DNA of 64,000 nucleotides from a virus: positions 62,001 to 126,000 of the IMG/VR virus record IMGVR_UViG_3300048999_000192; one strand, 5' to 3'. The first letter of the stretch is position 1. The number at the start of each line of letters is the position of its first letter. The notes below the pieces were generated by a model. It worked only from the letters and a program-made list of their open reading frames with translations. It ran no database searches and was not told the origin of the DNA. Made by a program: the position numbers and the translations under genes. This document shows, one piece after another, positions 7,605-15,100 of this stretch.

Positions 7605-7815
7605 GCCGATCCGCAACGATCTCGCGCCCGCGACCAATCCCTACCTGCGCGCTGTCGAGGCGGCGTTCTGCGAGGACTGGCCGTTGGTGGTGGAGATCCT
7701 GGGGGCCAAGACCCTCTTCGAGCTCGACATGTACGCGCACGCCCTCGCTCCGCTGCTGAGCACGGTGCGCGAGATGCAGATCGCCAAGGCCAGGGAGATG
7801 CTCAGTCGTGAGTGA
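7597..7815 (+). CDS. hypothetical helical protein, 72 aa
   Basis: ATG 7597 is taken because GAGG sits 6 bases upstream; an in-frame ATG at 7585 is possible. All-helical (YLRAVEAAFCEDWPLVVEI). Overlaps its neighbours on both sides by a few bases. Confidence 0.6.
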   Translation: MAEPIRNDLAPATNPYLRAVEAAFCEDWPLVVEILGAKTLFELDMYAHALAPLLSTVREMQIAKAREMLSRE

Positions 7816-8080
7816 ACAGATCGAGTACTTCTACCTGCTCACCGTCGAGTGGAACGACATCGGCGCGCTGCGTCGCAGGACGTTCACCGACGTGATCTAC
7901 GAGCCTGCCGACGCCAGCCAGATGGACCTGTACTTCGCAGCGACCAAGGACGCGGAGGAGCGGTCCGAGCGCTACGAGGTCTATGACGGCAAGCCCGCTC
8001 CGAGGATGGTCGACGCCACGGTGATCTTCTGGACGTGCGTGCCGAACCGGCCCCCGCGCGAGGGCATCCAGCTCGTCTAA
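7808..8080 (+). CDS. hypothetical protein, 90 aa
   Basis: GTG start inside the previous stop region. Predicted beta strands (FYLLTVEW, ATVIFWTCVP) around a helical centre. Last gene of the operon that starts at 4687. No family recognised. Confidence 0.65.
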   Translation: MSEQIEYFYLLTVEWNDIGALRRRTFTDVIYEPADASQMDLYFAATKDAEERSERYEVYDGKPAPRMVDATVIFWTCVPNRPPREGIQLV

Positions 8081-8096
8081 ATTTCTGGTCACTACT

Positions 8097-8116
8097 CCAA
8101 GGTTTCTTGGTATAGT
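8097..8116 (+). promoter_or_regulatory. early-type dyad promoter 5
   Basis: Perfect dyad CCAAGGTTTCTTGG with TATAGT immediately after it (no 2-base gap, unlike most copies). Drives the 8.1-10.3 kb operon. Confidence 0.75.
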
Positions 8117-8148
8117 GACGGCATCATCTCTCCCCGAAGGAGACATAC

Positions 8149-8793
8149 GTGGACGATTACATGGGGTCGCCCGATAAGTGGCTGCGCCTGCTGGTGTCCG
8201 GGCACAACGTGCCTAAGGCGCTCGGCGAGGAGATCATCCTGGCCACCTTCCAGCCCGACCGCCTGCACCTGAACGACAAGGTCTGGGAGCGCTACATCGC
8301 CCGCACCCTCGAACTGGAGCTGGACGAGCACGGTTGGGTCAGCGAGGAGTCGGCCAAGCTCTACCGGGCGCGCGTCGGCGGGCTGGAGCTGCACTGGATG
8401 GGCAACGAGCAGATCGGCTCCTCCTGGATCGGCGGCCCGCATGGCTGGGTCGACTGGGACGGCAAGGTCGGCTGCGGCTCCTACAACCTGGGCAAGTACC
8501 CCAGCAACGATGAGATCACCGAGGACCTGAGGCTCATCGCCGCCCGCTGGCCGAGCCTGAAGCTGTGGGTCCAGGTCGTGGACTCCGAGGGCGAGGGGCC
8601 GGTGTCGGGTGAGTGGAAGGTCGAGGGCGGCAAGGCCGAGCGGTTCAAGAACATGAACTACCGGCACGTCACGCCGAAGATCGAGCTCGATGGCCACGCT
8701 GCCGTACTGGGGATCTACCGCCCCGATCGTGAGCGTGGCGTCGAGGCGGCGGCTCTGCTGGCGGCGTACCGGCGCGTGAGGCTCGACCGGTGA
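8149..8793 (+). CDS. hypothetical protein, 214 aa
   Basis: GTG preceded by GAAGGAGA. The centre carries Trp/Gly-rich turns (SSWIGGPHGWVDWDGKVG) and later LKLWVQVVDSEGEGPVSG. It looks like a compact beta-sandwich with a helical N-terminus. It leads an operon that otherwise codes for membrane proteins and a DUF397-like peptide. Function unknown. Confidence 0.7.
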   Translation: MDDYMGSPDKWLRLLVSGHNVPKALGEEIILATFQPDRLHLNDKVWERYIARTLELELDEHGWVSEESAKLYRARVGGLELHWMGNEQIGSSWIGGPHGWVDWDGKVGCGSYNLGKYPSNDEITEDLRLIAARWPSLKLWVQVVDSEGEGPVSGEWKVEGGKAERFKNMNYRHVTPKIELDGHAAVLGIYRPDRERGVEAAALLAAYRRVRLDR

Positions 8794-8885
8794 TCAAGTT
8801 CATCATCGAGTGGCGCAAGACCGCCCGGAGCCAGGGCAACAGCAACTGCGTCGAAGTGGCCATGGTGGAGGCGAACAGGTCGTGA
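8790..8885 (+). CDS. DUF397-like mini-protein, 31 aa
   Basis: GTG overlapping the previous stop, and its own TGA overlaps the next GTG. The core WRKTARSQGNSNCVEVA matches the N-terminal half of actinomycete DUF397 proteins, whose hallmark is WRKSSYS...CVEVA. Full-length DUF397 runs on through VAVRDSK to about 60 residues, but this one stops after MVEANRS. In hosts, DUF397 proteins are encoded beside XRE-type regulators and act with them. A phage-made half domain could compete for those partners (inference). Two further minis are at 31316 and 31481. Confidence 0.65.
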   Translation: MIKFIIEWRKTARSQGNSNCVEVAMVEANRS

Positions 8886-9268
8886 GTACCGGGGCGATGA
8901 TCGAAATCACGGGCTTCGTGCTCTACATCGGCGGTGCCCTGGTCTACGGCATCGACCTGACACGGGGGAAGACCCAGCCGACCGGCCGGTGGTTCGCGAT
9001 GTTCCTCACCACCGGCCGTGGTGCCCTCGTCCAGATCTCAGGCGAGTCATGCTGGGCGATCCACCACCTGATGGACCATGAGTTCCTCGGTGCCGCCCTG
9101 AACGGTGTGTGGATCGCCGGGCTGGTCTGGAACTACTTCAAGCACGGCGGCGGCAAGGGCCTGAAGAAGGCCGCGCTGGAGCTCGGCGAGAAGTCCCGCG
9201 CCAGGATCCAGACCCTTGTCGACAACCTGAGCCCCAGTCCCATCCCCTCCCCGGTAGGTGCGCGATGA
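8882..9268 (+). CDS. multi-span membrane protein, 128 aa
   Basis: The GTG at 8882 gives the stop-start overlap. Hydrophobic stretches near residues 9-24 (FVLYIGGALVYGI), 38-65 and 68-85 suggest two to three spans. A Lys-rich cytoplasmic end (KGLKKAALELGEKSRAR) follows. Part of a run of membrane genes. Confidence 0.65.
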   Translation: MSTGAMIEITGFVLYIGGALVYGIDLTRGKTQPTGRWFAMFLTTGRGALVQISGESCWAIHHLMDHEFLGAALNGVWIAGLVWNYFKHGGGKGLKKAALELGEKSRARIQTLVDNLSPSPIPSPVGAR

Positions 9269-9567
9269 ACGAGCACTTCTTCTACGGCCTCTTCAGCCTG
9301 ATCGGCCTTCTCTTCGTCCTCGCCGGTGCCGGTTGCGTCATCGGCTGCGCCTTCATGATCGCCCAGGGCGTGAAGAGGAGGCTGATCTTCGACATGGCCA
9401 AGCGTGCCAACCTCGCGTCGATCGTCTGGTCTGGCAGCTTCATGATCGCCTACGCGTTCGATCACGCGGCGGCCTGGGGCTACGTCAGCGCGGCCGAGTT
9501 CGTGATCTTCCTCGCGGTGCGGGTCTGGATGGTCAGCCGCGAGCGGTACACGAACTGGGACGCCTGA
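9265..9567 (+). CDS. membrane protein, about three spans
   Basis: 100 aa. Spans near residues 7-33, 50-65 and 74-90, separated by a basic loop (GVKRRLIFDMAKR). ATG overlaps the upstream stop. It resembles the preceding gene product in layout; the two could form a complex. Function unknown. Confidence 0.65.
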   Translation: MNEHFFYGLFSLIGLLFVLAGAGCVIGCAFMIAQGVKRRLIFDMAKRANLASIVWSGSFMIAYAFDHAAAWGYVSAAEFVIFLAVRVWMVSRERYTNWDA

Positions 9568-9824
9568 TGGCCGACCAGCCCACCGACGCCGAGAAGGCCC
9601 TGGCGTACACCATCCTGCAGGCCTTCGACGAGGCCCCGCCCCCGTGCGTCAACGTGCCTCACCAGGGCGAGTACATCCACCTCTACACCCACGGCGTGAT
9701 CGAGGGCTGGCTGCGCACCGTGTTCGAGGACCTCGGCCTCATCAAGCCCGAAGAGGACGACTGGGCCCCCGAGGTCATAACCACTATCAACCTCCCCGAA
9801 GCCCCCAAGTCCAAGGAGGACTGA
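9567..9824 (+). CDS. hypothetical soluble protein, 85 aa
   Basis: TGATG coupling to the previous gene. Acidic, with a Cys-Val-Asn turn and a helical middle (GVIEGWLRTVFEDLGL). No membrane segment, although both neighbours have them. Confidence 0.6.
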   Translation: MADQPTDAEKALAYTILQAFDEAPPPCVNVPHQGEYIHLYTHGVIEGWLRTVFEDLGLIKPEEDDWAPEVITTINLPEAPKSKED

Positions 9825-9825
9825 C

Positions 9826-10290
9826 ATGCAGTTCACGACCCAGGAGTACGAGGCCGTCCGGGCCGAGTACCGCAAGCTGGCCAAGCAGAACTTCACCAAG
9901 GTCGGCTCGGTCTTCTCCAAGTTCAACCTGTACGTCATCGTCCCGTTCACCCTCATCCTGCCGGTGGTCGGGCTGTTCGCGAACATCATGCGGTTCCTGT
10001 GGGCGCTCCCGCTGGGCATCCTGGCCTTCTTCGTGCTCTCCCTGATCGCCAACGCCACCAAGGCGCAGAAGCTGTCGGATGAGTTCGGCGACGATGTCCT
10101 GCTGAAGAAGGTGCTCAAGGACGACGCCATCGTGGTCGACCCGATCGACATCCGGCTGCTGCTGGTCGAGGTCGGCGACACTCCGGGCACCGGGGCGGCG
10201 GCCGAGGCCGTCAACCGCCTGTCCCTCGCCACCCAGCGGTACGAGGACAGGGTGACCTCCCGCTACCGCCAGGCCCGCCGCCGGGCCTAG
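9826..10290 (+). CDS. two-span membrane protein with cytoplasmic tail
   Basis: 154 aa. Two adjacent hydrophobic helices (about residues 36-55 and 58-75) form a hairpin in the membrane. The C-terminal 75 residues are soluble and end in a basic helix (RVTSRYRQARRRA). Last gene before the next dyad promoter. Confidence 0.65.
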   Translation: MQFTTQEYEAVRAEYRKLAKQNFTKVGSVFSKFNLYVIVPFTLILPVVGLFANIMRFLWALPLGILAFFVLSLIANATKAQKLSDEFGDDVLLKKVLKDDAIVVDPIDIRLLLVEVGDTPGTGAAAEAVNRLSLATQRYEDRVTSRYRQARRRA

Positions 10291-10295
10291 CTCTA

Positions 10296-10317
10296 CCAAG
10301 GATCCTTGTAGTAAACT
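10296..10317 (+). promoter_or_regulatory. early-type dyad promoter 6
   Basis: CCAAGGATCCTTG followed by TAAACT. About 38 bases later comes a 12-codon leader ORF. Confidence 0.7.
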
Positions 10318-10355
10318 GCGCGTGTTCAATCCCTGTCATAGAGGAGCCAACCGGC

Positions 10356-10394
10356 ATGAAGCACGACCTCTCTCCCCTCTCCCTGGGAGGCTGA
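10356..10394 (+). CDS. 12-aa putative leader peptide
   Basis: ATG behind GAGGAGCC reads MKHDLSPLSLGG then TGA, one base before the ATG of the membrane gene at 10396. The small ORF's own codons contain the GGGAGG that serves the next gene, so its translation would couple to, or time, the start of the downstream gene. Could also be a chance ORF. Confidence 0.4.
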   Translation: MKHDLSPLSLGG

Positions 10395-10395
10395 C

Positions 10396-10683
10396 ATGAC
10401 CGCAGTTCTCGCCATCCTCACGCTCGCCGCGTTCCTGCTGCTGTTCGCGGGCGTGGGGATGGCGATCAAGCACAAGAACGTCTTCTGGGCGCTGCCCTAC
10501 TGGATCACCGCCCTGCTGGTGCAGGGGCTGGCCGAGTTCTGCTCGGGCCACCCGTGGATCATGCTGGGGCTGGGCATCTCGGCCACCGCCCTGACGCTCG
10601 TATGGGCCGTGGCCATCGTGGTGCAGGCGCACATCCTCCAGCGGCGTTCTGAGCGCCCCCAGGAGCCTCCCCCGGCTCCTTGA
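10396..10683 (+). CDS. three-span membrane protein
   Basis: 95 aa. Hydrophobic segments near residues 3-23, 31-46 and 52-77 and a short charged, Pro-rich end. Ribosome-binding site GGGAGG lies within the leader ORF. No family recognised. Confidence 0.7.
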   Translation: MTAVLAILTLAAFLLLFAGVGMAIKHKNVFWALPYWITALLVQGLAEFCSGHPWIMLGLGISATALTLVWAVAIVVQAHILQRRSERPQEPPPAP

Positions 10684-10697
10684 CCCACTGAGACCTA

Positions 10698-10728
10698 AGG
10701 CCGTCCCATCTCCGCTCTGGGGCGGCCT
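10698..10728 (+). terminator. possible hairpin terminator
   Basis: AGGCCGTCCC pairs with GGGGCGGCCT over an 11-base loop. There is no T tract, so it may be a weak or factor-dependent stop. Confidence 0.35.
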
Positions 10729-10765
10729 CAGGCGTTCCCAGGGCCCATCCTGAAGCGATGGTGTT

Positions 10766-10788
10766 ACCAAGAAATCCTGGTGTAGAGT
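10766..10788 (+). promoter_or_regulatory. early-type dyad promoter 7
   Basis: ACCAAGAAATCCTGG then TGTAGAGT, with TAGAGT as -10. Drives the 10.8-13.75 kb operon. Confidence 0.7.
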
Positions 10789-10823
10789 CAATCCATCATC
10801 CCCCGAAGGCCAAAGGAGCCCGA

Positions 10824-11342
10824 GTGGCTGACAAGGAGCCCCAGACCCGCTGCGAGGAGTGCGAGGAGCCGCATCGCGCCGAGCAGGACGAGGACGGTCA
10901 GCTCGTGATCCTGGCGCATGAGAGCCCGTTCGGCCTGGTCGGCGAGCGTCACCCGATCTGCGAGGGCTCGCACCGGCCGCCGCTCAACCCCCGCCCCTTC
11001 CTCGTGCGCGGCAACATGCCGTTCGTCATCCGGATCGCGGAGGCCAAGAGCGCCGATGACGCCGCCCGCCAGGTCGAGCATGCCGAGGGCCACCTGAACA
11101 TCGAGTACGACGGGCTCGAAATCGAGAGCGTCGTCTCCGCCGACAAGGTCGACGACCTGGACGCCCCCGACGAGCGCCGTACGTGCCAGCGCGAAGGGTG
11201 CGGTCACCTGGTCGAGGACCACTTCGGCAACTACATGGACCGCGACGACGACGGCAAGGTCCGCAACCCCGACGCCTGCTGCCACTGGCGCTGCCCGTGC
11301 CCGCGCCCCTACACCTCGATCCTGAAGGAGCTCCTCACGTGA
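10824..11342 (+). CDS. Cys-rich hypothetical protein, 172 aa
   Basis: The GTG at 10824 follows AAAGGAGC; the frame is open further up but has no ribosome-binding site there. CEECEE at the N-terminus, then CEGSH near residue 53, and a C-terminal cluster (CQREGCGHL, ACCHWRCPCP) suggest two metal-binding sites. The middle segment (VIRIAEAKSADDAAR) looks alpha/beta. Function unknown. Confidence 0.7.
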   Translation: MADKEPQTRCEECEEPHRAEQDEDGQLVILAHESPFGLVGERHPICEGSHRPPLNPRPFLVRGNMPFVIRIAEAKSADDAARQVEHAEGHLNIEYDGLEIESVVSADKVDDLDAPDERRTCQREGCGHLVEDHFGNYMDRDDDGKVRNPDACCHWRCPCPRPYTSILKELLT

Positions 11343-11848
11343 CCATGACCACTGACAACACCCCGCTCAGCGCGGTGAACGCCCTGATCGGCTGGTACGC
11401 CCAGAACGTGCCCGCGCTCCAGGTGCTGGCTGCCGAGCAGGGCATCACGCTGGACGAGCTCGTGCCCAGGATCCTGAACGAAGCCATGGCCGCCAACGGG
11501 CTGGCCATGGTCGAGGTGAGTCCCGAGATCGAGCCCGGTGTGCTGCAGGTGCAGGACATCCGGCTGGAGACCGGCAGCCGCCGGATCTGGCAGGACGGCA
11601 AGGAGATCGACCTGCCCCGCCTGCAGTTCGACGTGCTGGCGCTGCTCATGCGCCGGGCAGGCCACGTGGTGCGCCGCCGGGAGGTGGCCACCGAGGTCTG
11701 GGAGGACTACCACGGCACCGTGACCAAGTCGATGGACATGCACATCTCCTGGATCCGTAAGGCTCTGGGCGATGACCCCAAGGGCCCCGGCCACTGCCGC
11801 TACATCACCACCGTGCGCGGCGTCGGCTGGAGGATCGAGCGCGGATGA
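11339..11848 (+). CDS. OmpR/PhoB-type winged-helix DNA-binding protein
   Basis: 169 aa from GTG 11339 (GGAG 7 bases upstream). Residues 68-167 are a complete Trans_reg_C domain: an N-terminal sheet around LETGSRRIWQDGKEIDL, helix LQFDVLALLMRRAG, VVRRREVATEVW, the recognition helix TKSMDMHISWIRKALG and the wing IRTVRGVGWRIE-like end (here YITTVRGVGWRIE). The first 60 residues are helical and are not a receiver domain, so there is no phosphorylation site. It is a phage transcription factor candidate and a possible ligand of the repeated dyad operators. Confidence 0.85.
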   Translation: MTMTTDNTPLSAVNALIGWYAQNVPALQVLAAEQGITLDELVPRILNEAMAANGLAMVEVSPEIEPGVLQVQDIRLETGSRRIWQDGKEIDLPRLQFDVLALLMRRAGHVVRRREVATEVWEDYHGTVTKSMDMHISWIRKALGDDPKGPGHCRYITTVRGVGWRIERG

Positions 11849-12132
11849 GCGGCGGCTCCTACAACTACCTGTGCCACGCCATGCGCGATGGCAACCTCTC
11901 CCAGTACGAGGGGGAGATGCAGCGGATGGCCGCGCGCCTGCGGGAGCTGGGTCATCCGGAGGCCGCCGACGGCACCGACATCGTCCTGAGCGTGCTGGAC
12001 GCCGCTGAGAGGGCCGCCATGGCCCTGGAGGACGTCTGGCACGCCGTGGAGTGGCTCGACTCGAACGACTCCGACGAGGAGGCCGTGGCCGAGGCCGTCG
12101 AGGCCTATCGAGAGAAGAGGCAGCGCCCGTGA
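11845..12132 (+). CDS. hypothetical actinophage-type protein, 95 aa
   Basis: Begins MSGGSYNYLC, followed by MAARLRELGHPEAADGT and an amphipathic helix ending in EDVWHAVEWLDS. This arrangement is familiar from many small actinophage proteins. Function is not known. ATGA overlap with the regulator gene implies coupled translation. Confidence 0.7.
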   Translation: MSGGSYNYLCHAMRDGNLSQYEGEMQRMAARLRELGHPEAADGTDIVLSVLDAAERAAMALEDVWHAVEWLDSNDSDEEAVAEAVEAYREKRQRP

Positions 12133-12233
12133 TCGACAAGGTGCTCAGGATCCTGATCATCGTCTGCTGTGCCCTGATGATCATCTTCACCGTCATGGCG
12201 CTGGTGGCGCAGTACACCCATACGGCCTGGTGA
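12129..12233 (+). CDS. 34-aa membrane peptide
   Basis: GTGA overlap with the preceding gene. MIDKV then a single hydrophobic helix (LRILIIVCCALMIIF) and a short exterior tail. No family. Confidence 0.6.
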   Translation: MIDKVLRILIIVCCALMIIFTVMALVAQYTHTAW

Positions 12234-12514
12234 GCATGGGCAAGCACCCCACGTACGGCATCCGCGTCATGCGCACCCCGCTGGGCAGCTACTACTGGGA
12301 CGCCGAGATGGCCGACCTGAGCTTCCTGCCCCCGTACAAGCGCATCCGGCGTGACTTCCGTGACCTGCGGCACCCCGACGACGTACGCATGGTCCCCCAC
12401 CGGCACCCGAACACGCTGGAGGGGGCCGTGATGTGCGCCAGCCAGATGTCCGCAGGTCACGCTCGCAGCCTGCTCGCCGGGGATGACCCCGCCGAATGGA
12501 AGAAGGCCCGATGA
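12230..12514 (+). CDS. hypothetical basic protein, 94 aa
   Basis: GTGA overlap start. Tyr/Arg-rich centre (SYYWDAEMADLSFLPPY, KRIRRDFRDLRHPDDVR), predicted soluble. No recognised domain. Confidence 0.6.
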   Translation: MSMGKHPTYGIRVMRTPLGSYYWDAEMADLSFLPPYKRIRRDFRDLRHPDDVRMVPHRHPNTLEGAVMCASQMSAGHARSLLAGDDPAEWKKAR

Positions 12515-13131
12515 AGCTGAGCATCCACAAGGGGTCGCCCCAGGACGACCCGCCGCTGAACCTGAGGACGGTCGTGCACGCCGAAGAGCTGAGCAACGCC
12601 TACGACGCCTACAGGGCGATCGACGAGCTCTCGCACCTGCGCGATGAGCCCGGGATCCAGTTCGTCGGCGGCGAAGGCTCCCTGGACGCGCCCGTCATGA
12701 TCATCGGCGAGGCCCCCGGCGAGGTGGAGAACGAGCAGGGCCGCCCGTTCGTCGGCCCCTCCGGCGTGCTGCTGCGCAAGCAGCTTCACCGCATCGGCCT
12801 CACCGAGTACGAGGTGTTCCTGACCAACGTGGTGAAGTACCGGCCGCCGGGCAACCGCACCCCGCTGTACTTCGAGGTCGAGCTGTCCCGCGCCTGCCTG
12901 GACGAGGAGATCCGGCTCATCCAGCCCGACCTGGTCATCCTGGCCGGGCGCACGCCGCTCTCCCTGATCCACCACAACGGCTCGATCACCGAGCACCAGG
13001 GCAAGCCGATCATGTTCGAAGAGCGGCTGTGGCTGCCGATCTTCCACCCCTCGGCCGCACTGCGGGACGACACGACCATGGAGGCCTTCCGCGCCTCCTT
13101 CGACCTGATAGGAGCGCTCATCAGTGGATGA
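12511..13131 (+). CDS. uracil-DNA glycosylase-like protein, family 4 type
   Basis: 206 aa, at the usual family length. Motif A is GEAPGEVENEQGRPFVGPSG (66-85), then TNVVKYRPPGNRTP, LIQPDLVILAG, and motif B FHPSAALR (179-185) that closes on the flipped base. Family 4 enzymes hold a [4Fe-4S] cluster through four Cys. Here the N-terminal CxxC pair is absent and the usual Cys in NVVKC is Tyr110, leaving only C129. The fold should be intact without the cluster. Likely role: removing uracil from phage or host DNA, or binding modified bases. ATGA overlap with its neighbour. Confidence 0.85.
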   Translation: MKLSIHKGSPQDDPPLNLRTVVHAEELSNAYDAYRAIDELSHLRDEPGIQFVGGEGSLDAPVMIIGEAPGEVENEQGRPFVGPSGVLLRKQLHRIGLTEYEVFLTNVVKYRPPGNRTPLYFEVELSRACLDEEIRLIQPDLVILAGRTPLSLIHHNGSITEHQGKPIMFEERLWLPIFHPSAALRDDTTMEAFRASFDLIGALISG

Positions 13132-13333
13132 GGAACCCGAGGGCGGCATGACCCGGGCCGACTGGATCCGGGTGGTGTGCTGGCTGGCCTGCTGGGGCGT
13201 GGGCTTCTGGCTGCTGGAGTACGCCCGCTTCGACCATCACAACCCCCTTGGCGCACTGGCCTACCTGGTGGGCGTGGTGTGCCTGTGCGAGAGGAGCAAG
13301 CCCAATGGGACTTCGGCGCGGCCGGAGGAGTAA
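13124..13333 (+). CDS. small membrane protein, 69 aa
   Basis: GTG start within the end of the glycosylase gene. Two hydrophobic segments (WIRVVCWLACWGVGFWLL and LAYLVGVVCLC) make a membrane hairpin, with polar ends. Function unknown. Confidence 0.65.
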   Translation: MDEEPEGGMTRADWIRVVCWLACWGVGFWLLEYARFDHHNPLGALAYLVGVVCLCERSKPNGTSARPEE

Positions 13334-13412
13334 GCGCGGTCGGCGGGGCTTCTGGGAGTTCATCCTGGAGGTCACCTCCGAGGCGATCGACACGATCATC
13401 TGGTGGTCATGA
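13305..13412 (+). CDS. 35-aa basic/amphipathic peptide
   Basis: Overlaps the end of the previous gene by 29 bases. GAGAGGAG lies upstream of ATG. Very basic first third (MGLRRGRRSKRGRRG) then an amphipathic helix ending IIWWS. Its TGA overlaps the ATG of the next gene (ATGA). Weakly supported. Confidence 0.45.
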   Translation: MGLRRGRRSKRGRRGFWEFILEVTSEAIDTIIWWS

Positions 13413-13750
13413 CAATGCATCTCAATCTCTCGGCCGGGTCGCTCCTGGCCAACGCGGGCATCCTCATCCTGCTCGTCGCGATCCTCATCCGCTACGTGCT
13501 GCAGCGCCCGCGCGGCTGGCAGTGGCCGAGCTGGGTCCAGTCGATCATCGGCCTGGTCTCCTCGGTGATGATCCTGGCGGGTGTGCGCATGGAGGGGCAG
13601 GGCTGGGACTGGTTCATCGCGGTCATGGTCGGGGTCTGGGTCCTGCTGCTCGTCTGGGACCTGATCAGGATCTGGCGTGAGCACCGCGACACCGCCGGTA
13701 CCGCCCTCGTGGAGGAGTACGAGGTCCCCCAGGATCACACCGGCTCCTGA
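13409..13750 (+). CDS. three-span membrane protein, 113 aa
   Basis: Chosen start ATG 13409 gives the ATGA overlap; GTG 13403 and ATG 13415 are in frame. Spans near residues 11-28, 42-58 and 67-85, then an acidic tail. End of the operon. Confidence 0.65.
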   Translation: MTMHLNLSAGSLLANAGILILLVAILIRYVLQRPRGWQWPSWVQSIIGLVSSVMILAGVRMEGQGWDWFIAVMVGVWVLLLVWDLIRIWREHRDTAGTALVEEYEVPQDHTGS

Positions 13751-13762
13751 CATTCTTGGAGT

Positions 13763-13810
13763 GATGATTTTAAAATCATCTTGCTCTCCCTACAATCCTT
13801 GGAGTACAGT
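13763..13810 (+). promoter_or_regulatory. early promoter 8 with AT-rich upstream element
   Basis: A perfect 18-bp palindrome GATGATTTTAAAATCATC (13763-13780), then TTGCTC, an 18-base spacer with CTACAATCCTTGG and TACAGT. The right half CTTGG and the -10 box are kept; the left half of the dyad is diverged. Behind it, 13826-13841 is the operator sequence again in reverse orientation. Confidence 0.7.
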
Positions 13811-13871
13811 CCGGTATGTCACTTCAGGATTGTGGGGAGAGCCTCTGGGCAAATCCCCCGAGAGGACCAAC

Positions 13872-14432
13872 ATGCCGACGCCTGACCGTTATGAGCTGCG
13901 CGCGGGCTCGGGGGAGACCTGGGAGGTGTGGGATCACTTCCTGCACCGGCCCATCGCTGGCTATCCGGTCGATGACTGGCCCGAGGCGACGCGGATGGTC
14001 TACCACGGCAACGCCGATCACCAGCAGGAGGTGCGGGAGGCGCATGAGCAGGCCATCGCCTACCACCTGCGCCTGTACCCGCCGCCGTCCACCCGCTACC
14101 AGGTCGTGAGCGACTGGTACGCCACCCTGGTGACGGATGAGCTGGAGGGCCGCGTGGTGGCCGAGGGCTTCAAGGGCGATGAGGGCAAGGCCCACGCCAG
14201 CGAGATCGCCGACAAGCTCAACGCCGACGACACCCGCCGGGCCGACCACGAGCGCCGCAAGGCCAGGTACGGACCTTGCCGCTCCTGGCGTATCCACTGG
14301 GCCCGCTGGCGGCCGGTCATCTCCCGCTGCACCTGGCCCGCCGACCACGTGGAGTTCACCCGCTGGCACTGCTCCGAGGACACCACCGGCCGTATCTGGC
14401 AGGTCGGCGAGCATGAGAGGAAGGAGTTCTGA
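13872..14432 (+). CDS. hypothetical protein, 186 aa
   Basis: ATG 13872 after AGAGGACC. The first 70 residues look like a small mixed domain (WDHFLHRPIAGYPVDDWPEA). The rest is charged and helical and ends with Trp/Cys/His-rich strands (CTWPADHVEFTRWHC). Not assigned to a family. Leads the operon to 16352. Confidence 0.7.
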   Translation: MPTPDRYELRAGSGETWEVWDHFLHRPIAGYPVDDWPEATRMVYHGNADHQQEVREAHEQAIAYHLRLYPPPSTRYQVVSDWYATLVTDELEGRVVAEGFKGDEGKAHASEIADKLNADDTRRADHERRKARYGPCRSWRIHWARWRPVISRCTWPADHVEFTRWHCSEDTTGRIWQVGEHERKEF

Positions 14433-15100
14433 TGCGGCTCACCGAGGCCGACAAGCTGCAGGCCTACACCCTGGCCATGCACCAGCTCGTGGGGGCCATG
14501 GCCAACATCCAGTCGATGGTGCGCCTGGCCAAGCAGGGCGAGATCAACCTGATGGATCCCGAGTGGCTCGAACGGCTCGACCACACTGCCAATGGCGAGC
14601 GCACCAAGGCGTCCATGAGCCCGGTGGACACCTACGCCAAGCGGCTGCGTAAAGAGGCCGTGCTCGGTCCTGTCGTCGTGAGCGAGCTCCTGGGCACCCA
14701 CCGGCGCGAGTCCACCACCCCCTTCGAGCAGCAGGGCGCACTGATCGTGGACTGCTCCTGCGGGCAGACCTACGTGGTGCCCGCCAGGGGTGATGAGTAC
14801 GGGACGCTGGAGCTCGCGCAGCGCAACCACGTCGGTGGCGTCACCTTCGAGCCGGGCAGGCACGGGGAGACCTACTGGCTGCGCGCCACCGAGAGCGGGT
14901 TCTACTCCCAGGTGAGCCTGGAGCAGTGGTGCCAGGCCGAGCGGGGCGCGGGCTTCCATCCCAAGCCCGGCTGCGGACCGACGGCGACTGGAGGCTTCTC
15001 CAGCGGTGGCCTGAGCGGCACCGCCCAGTACCCCGAGACCGTGCTGCGGCTGTGGGAGAGGGAGCAGGGGGATCTGAATGACGGTCAAGCAGGACTATGA
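14432..15100 (+). CDS. hypothetical protein, 222 aa
   Basis: Starts within the previous stop (TGATG). Helical N-terminal 100 residues, then a small CSCG-containing domain (VDCSCGQTYVV) and a Gly/Ser-rich end. The CSCG may bind a metal. Overlaps the next gene by 23 bases. Confidence 0.7.
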   Translation: MRLTEADKLQAYTLAMHQLVGAMANIQSMVRLAKQGEINLMDPEWLERLDHTANGERTKASMSPVDTYAKRLRKEAVLGPVVVSELLGTHRRESTTPFEQQGALIVDCSCGQTYVVPARGDEYGTLELAQRNHVGGVTFEPGRHGETYWLRATESGFYSQVSLEQWCQAERGAGFHPKPGCGPTATGGFSSGGLSGTAQYPETVLRLWEREQGDLNDGQAGL

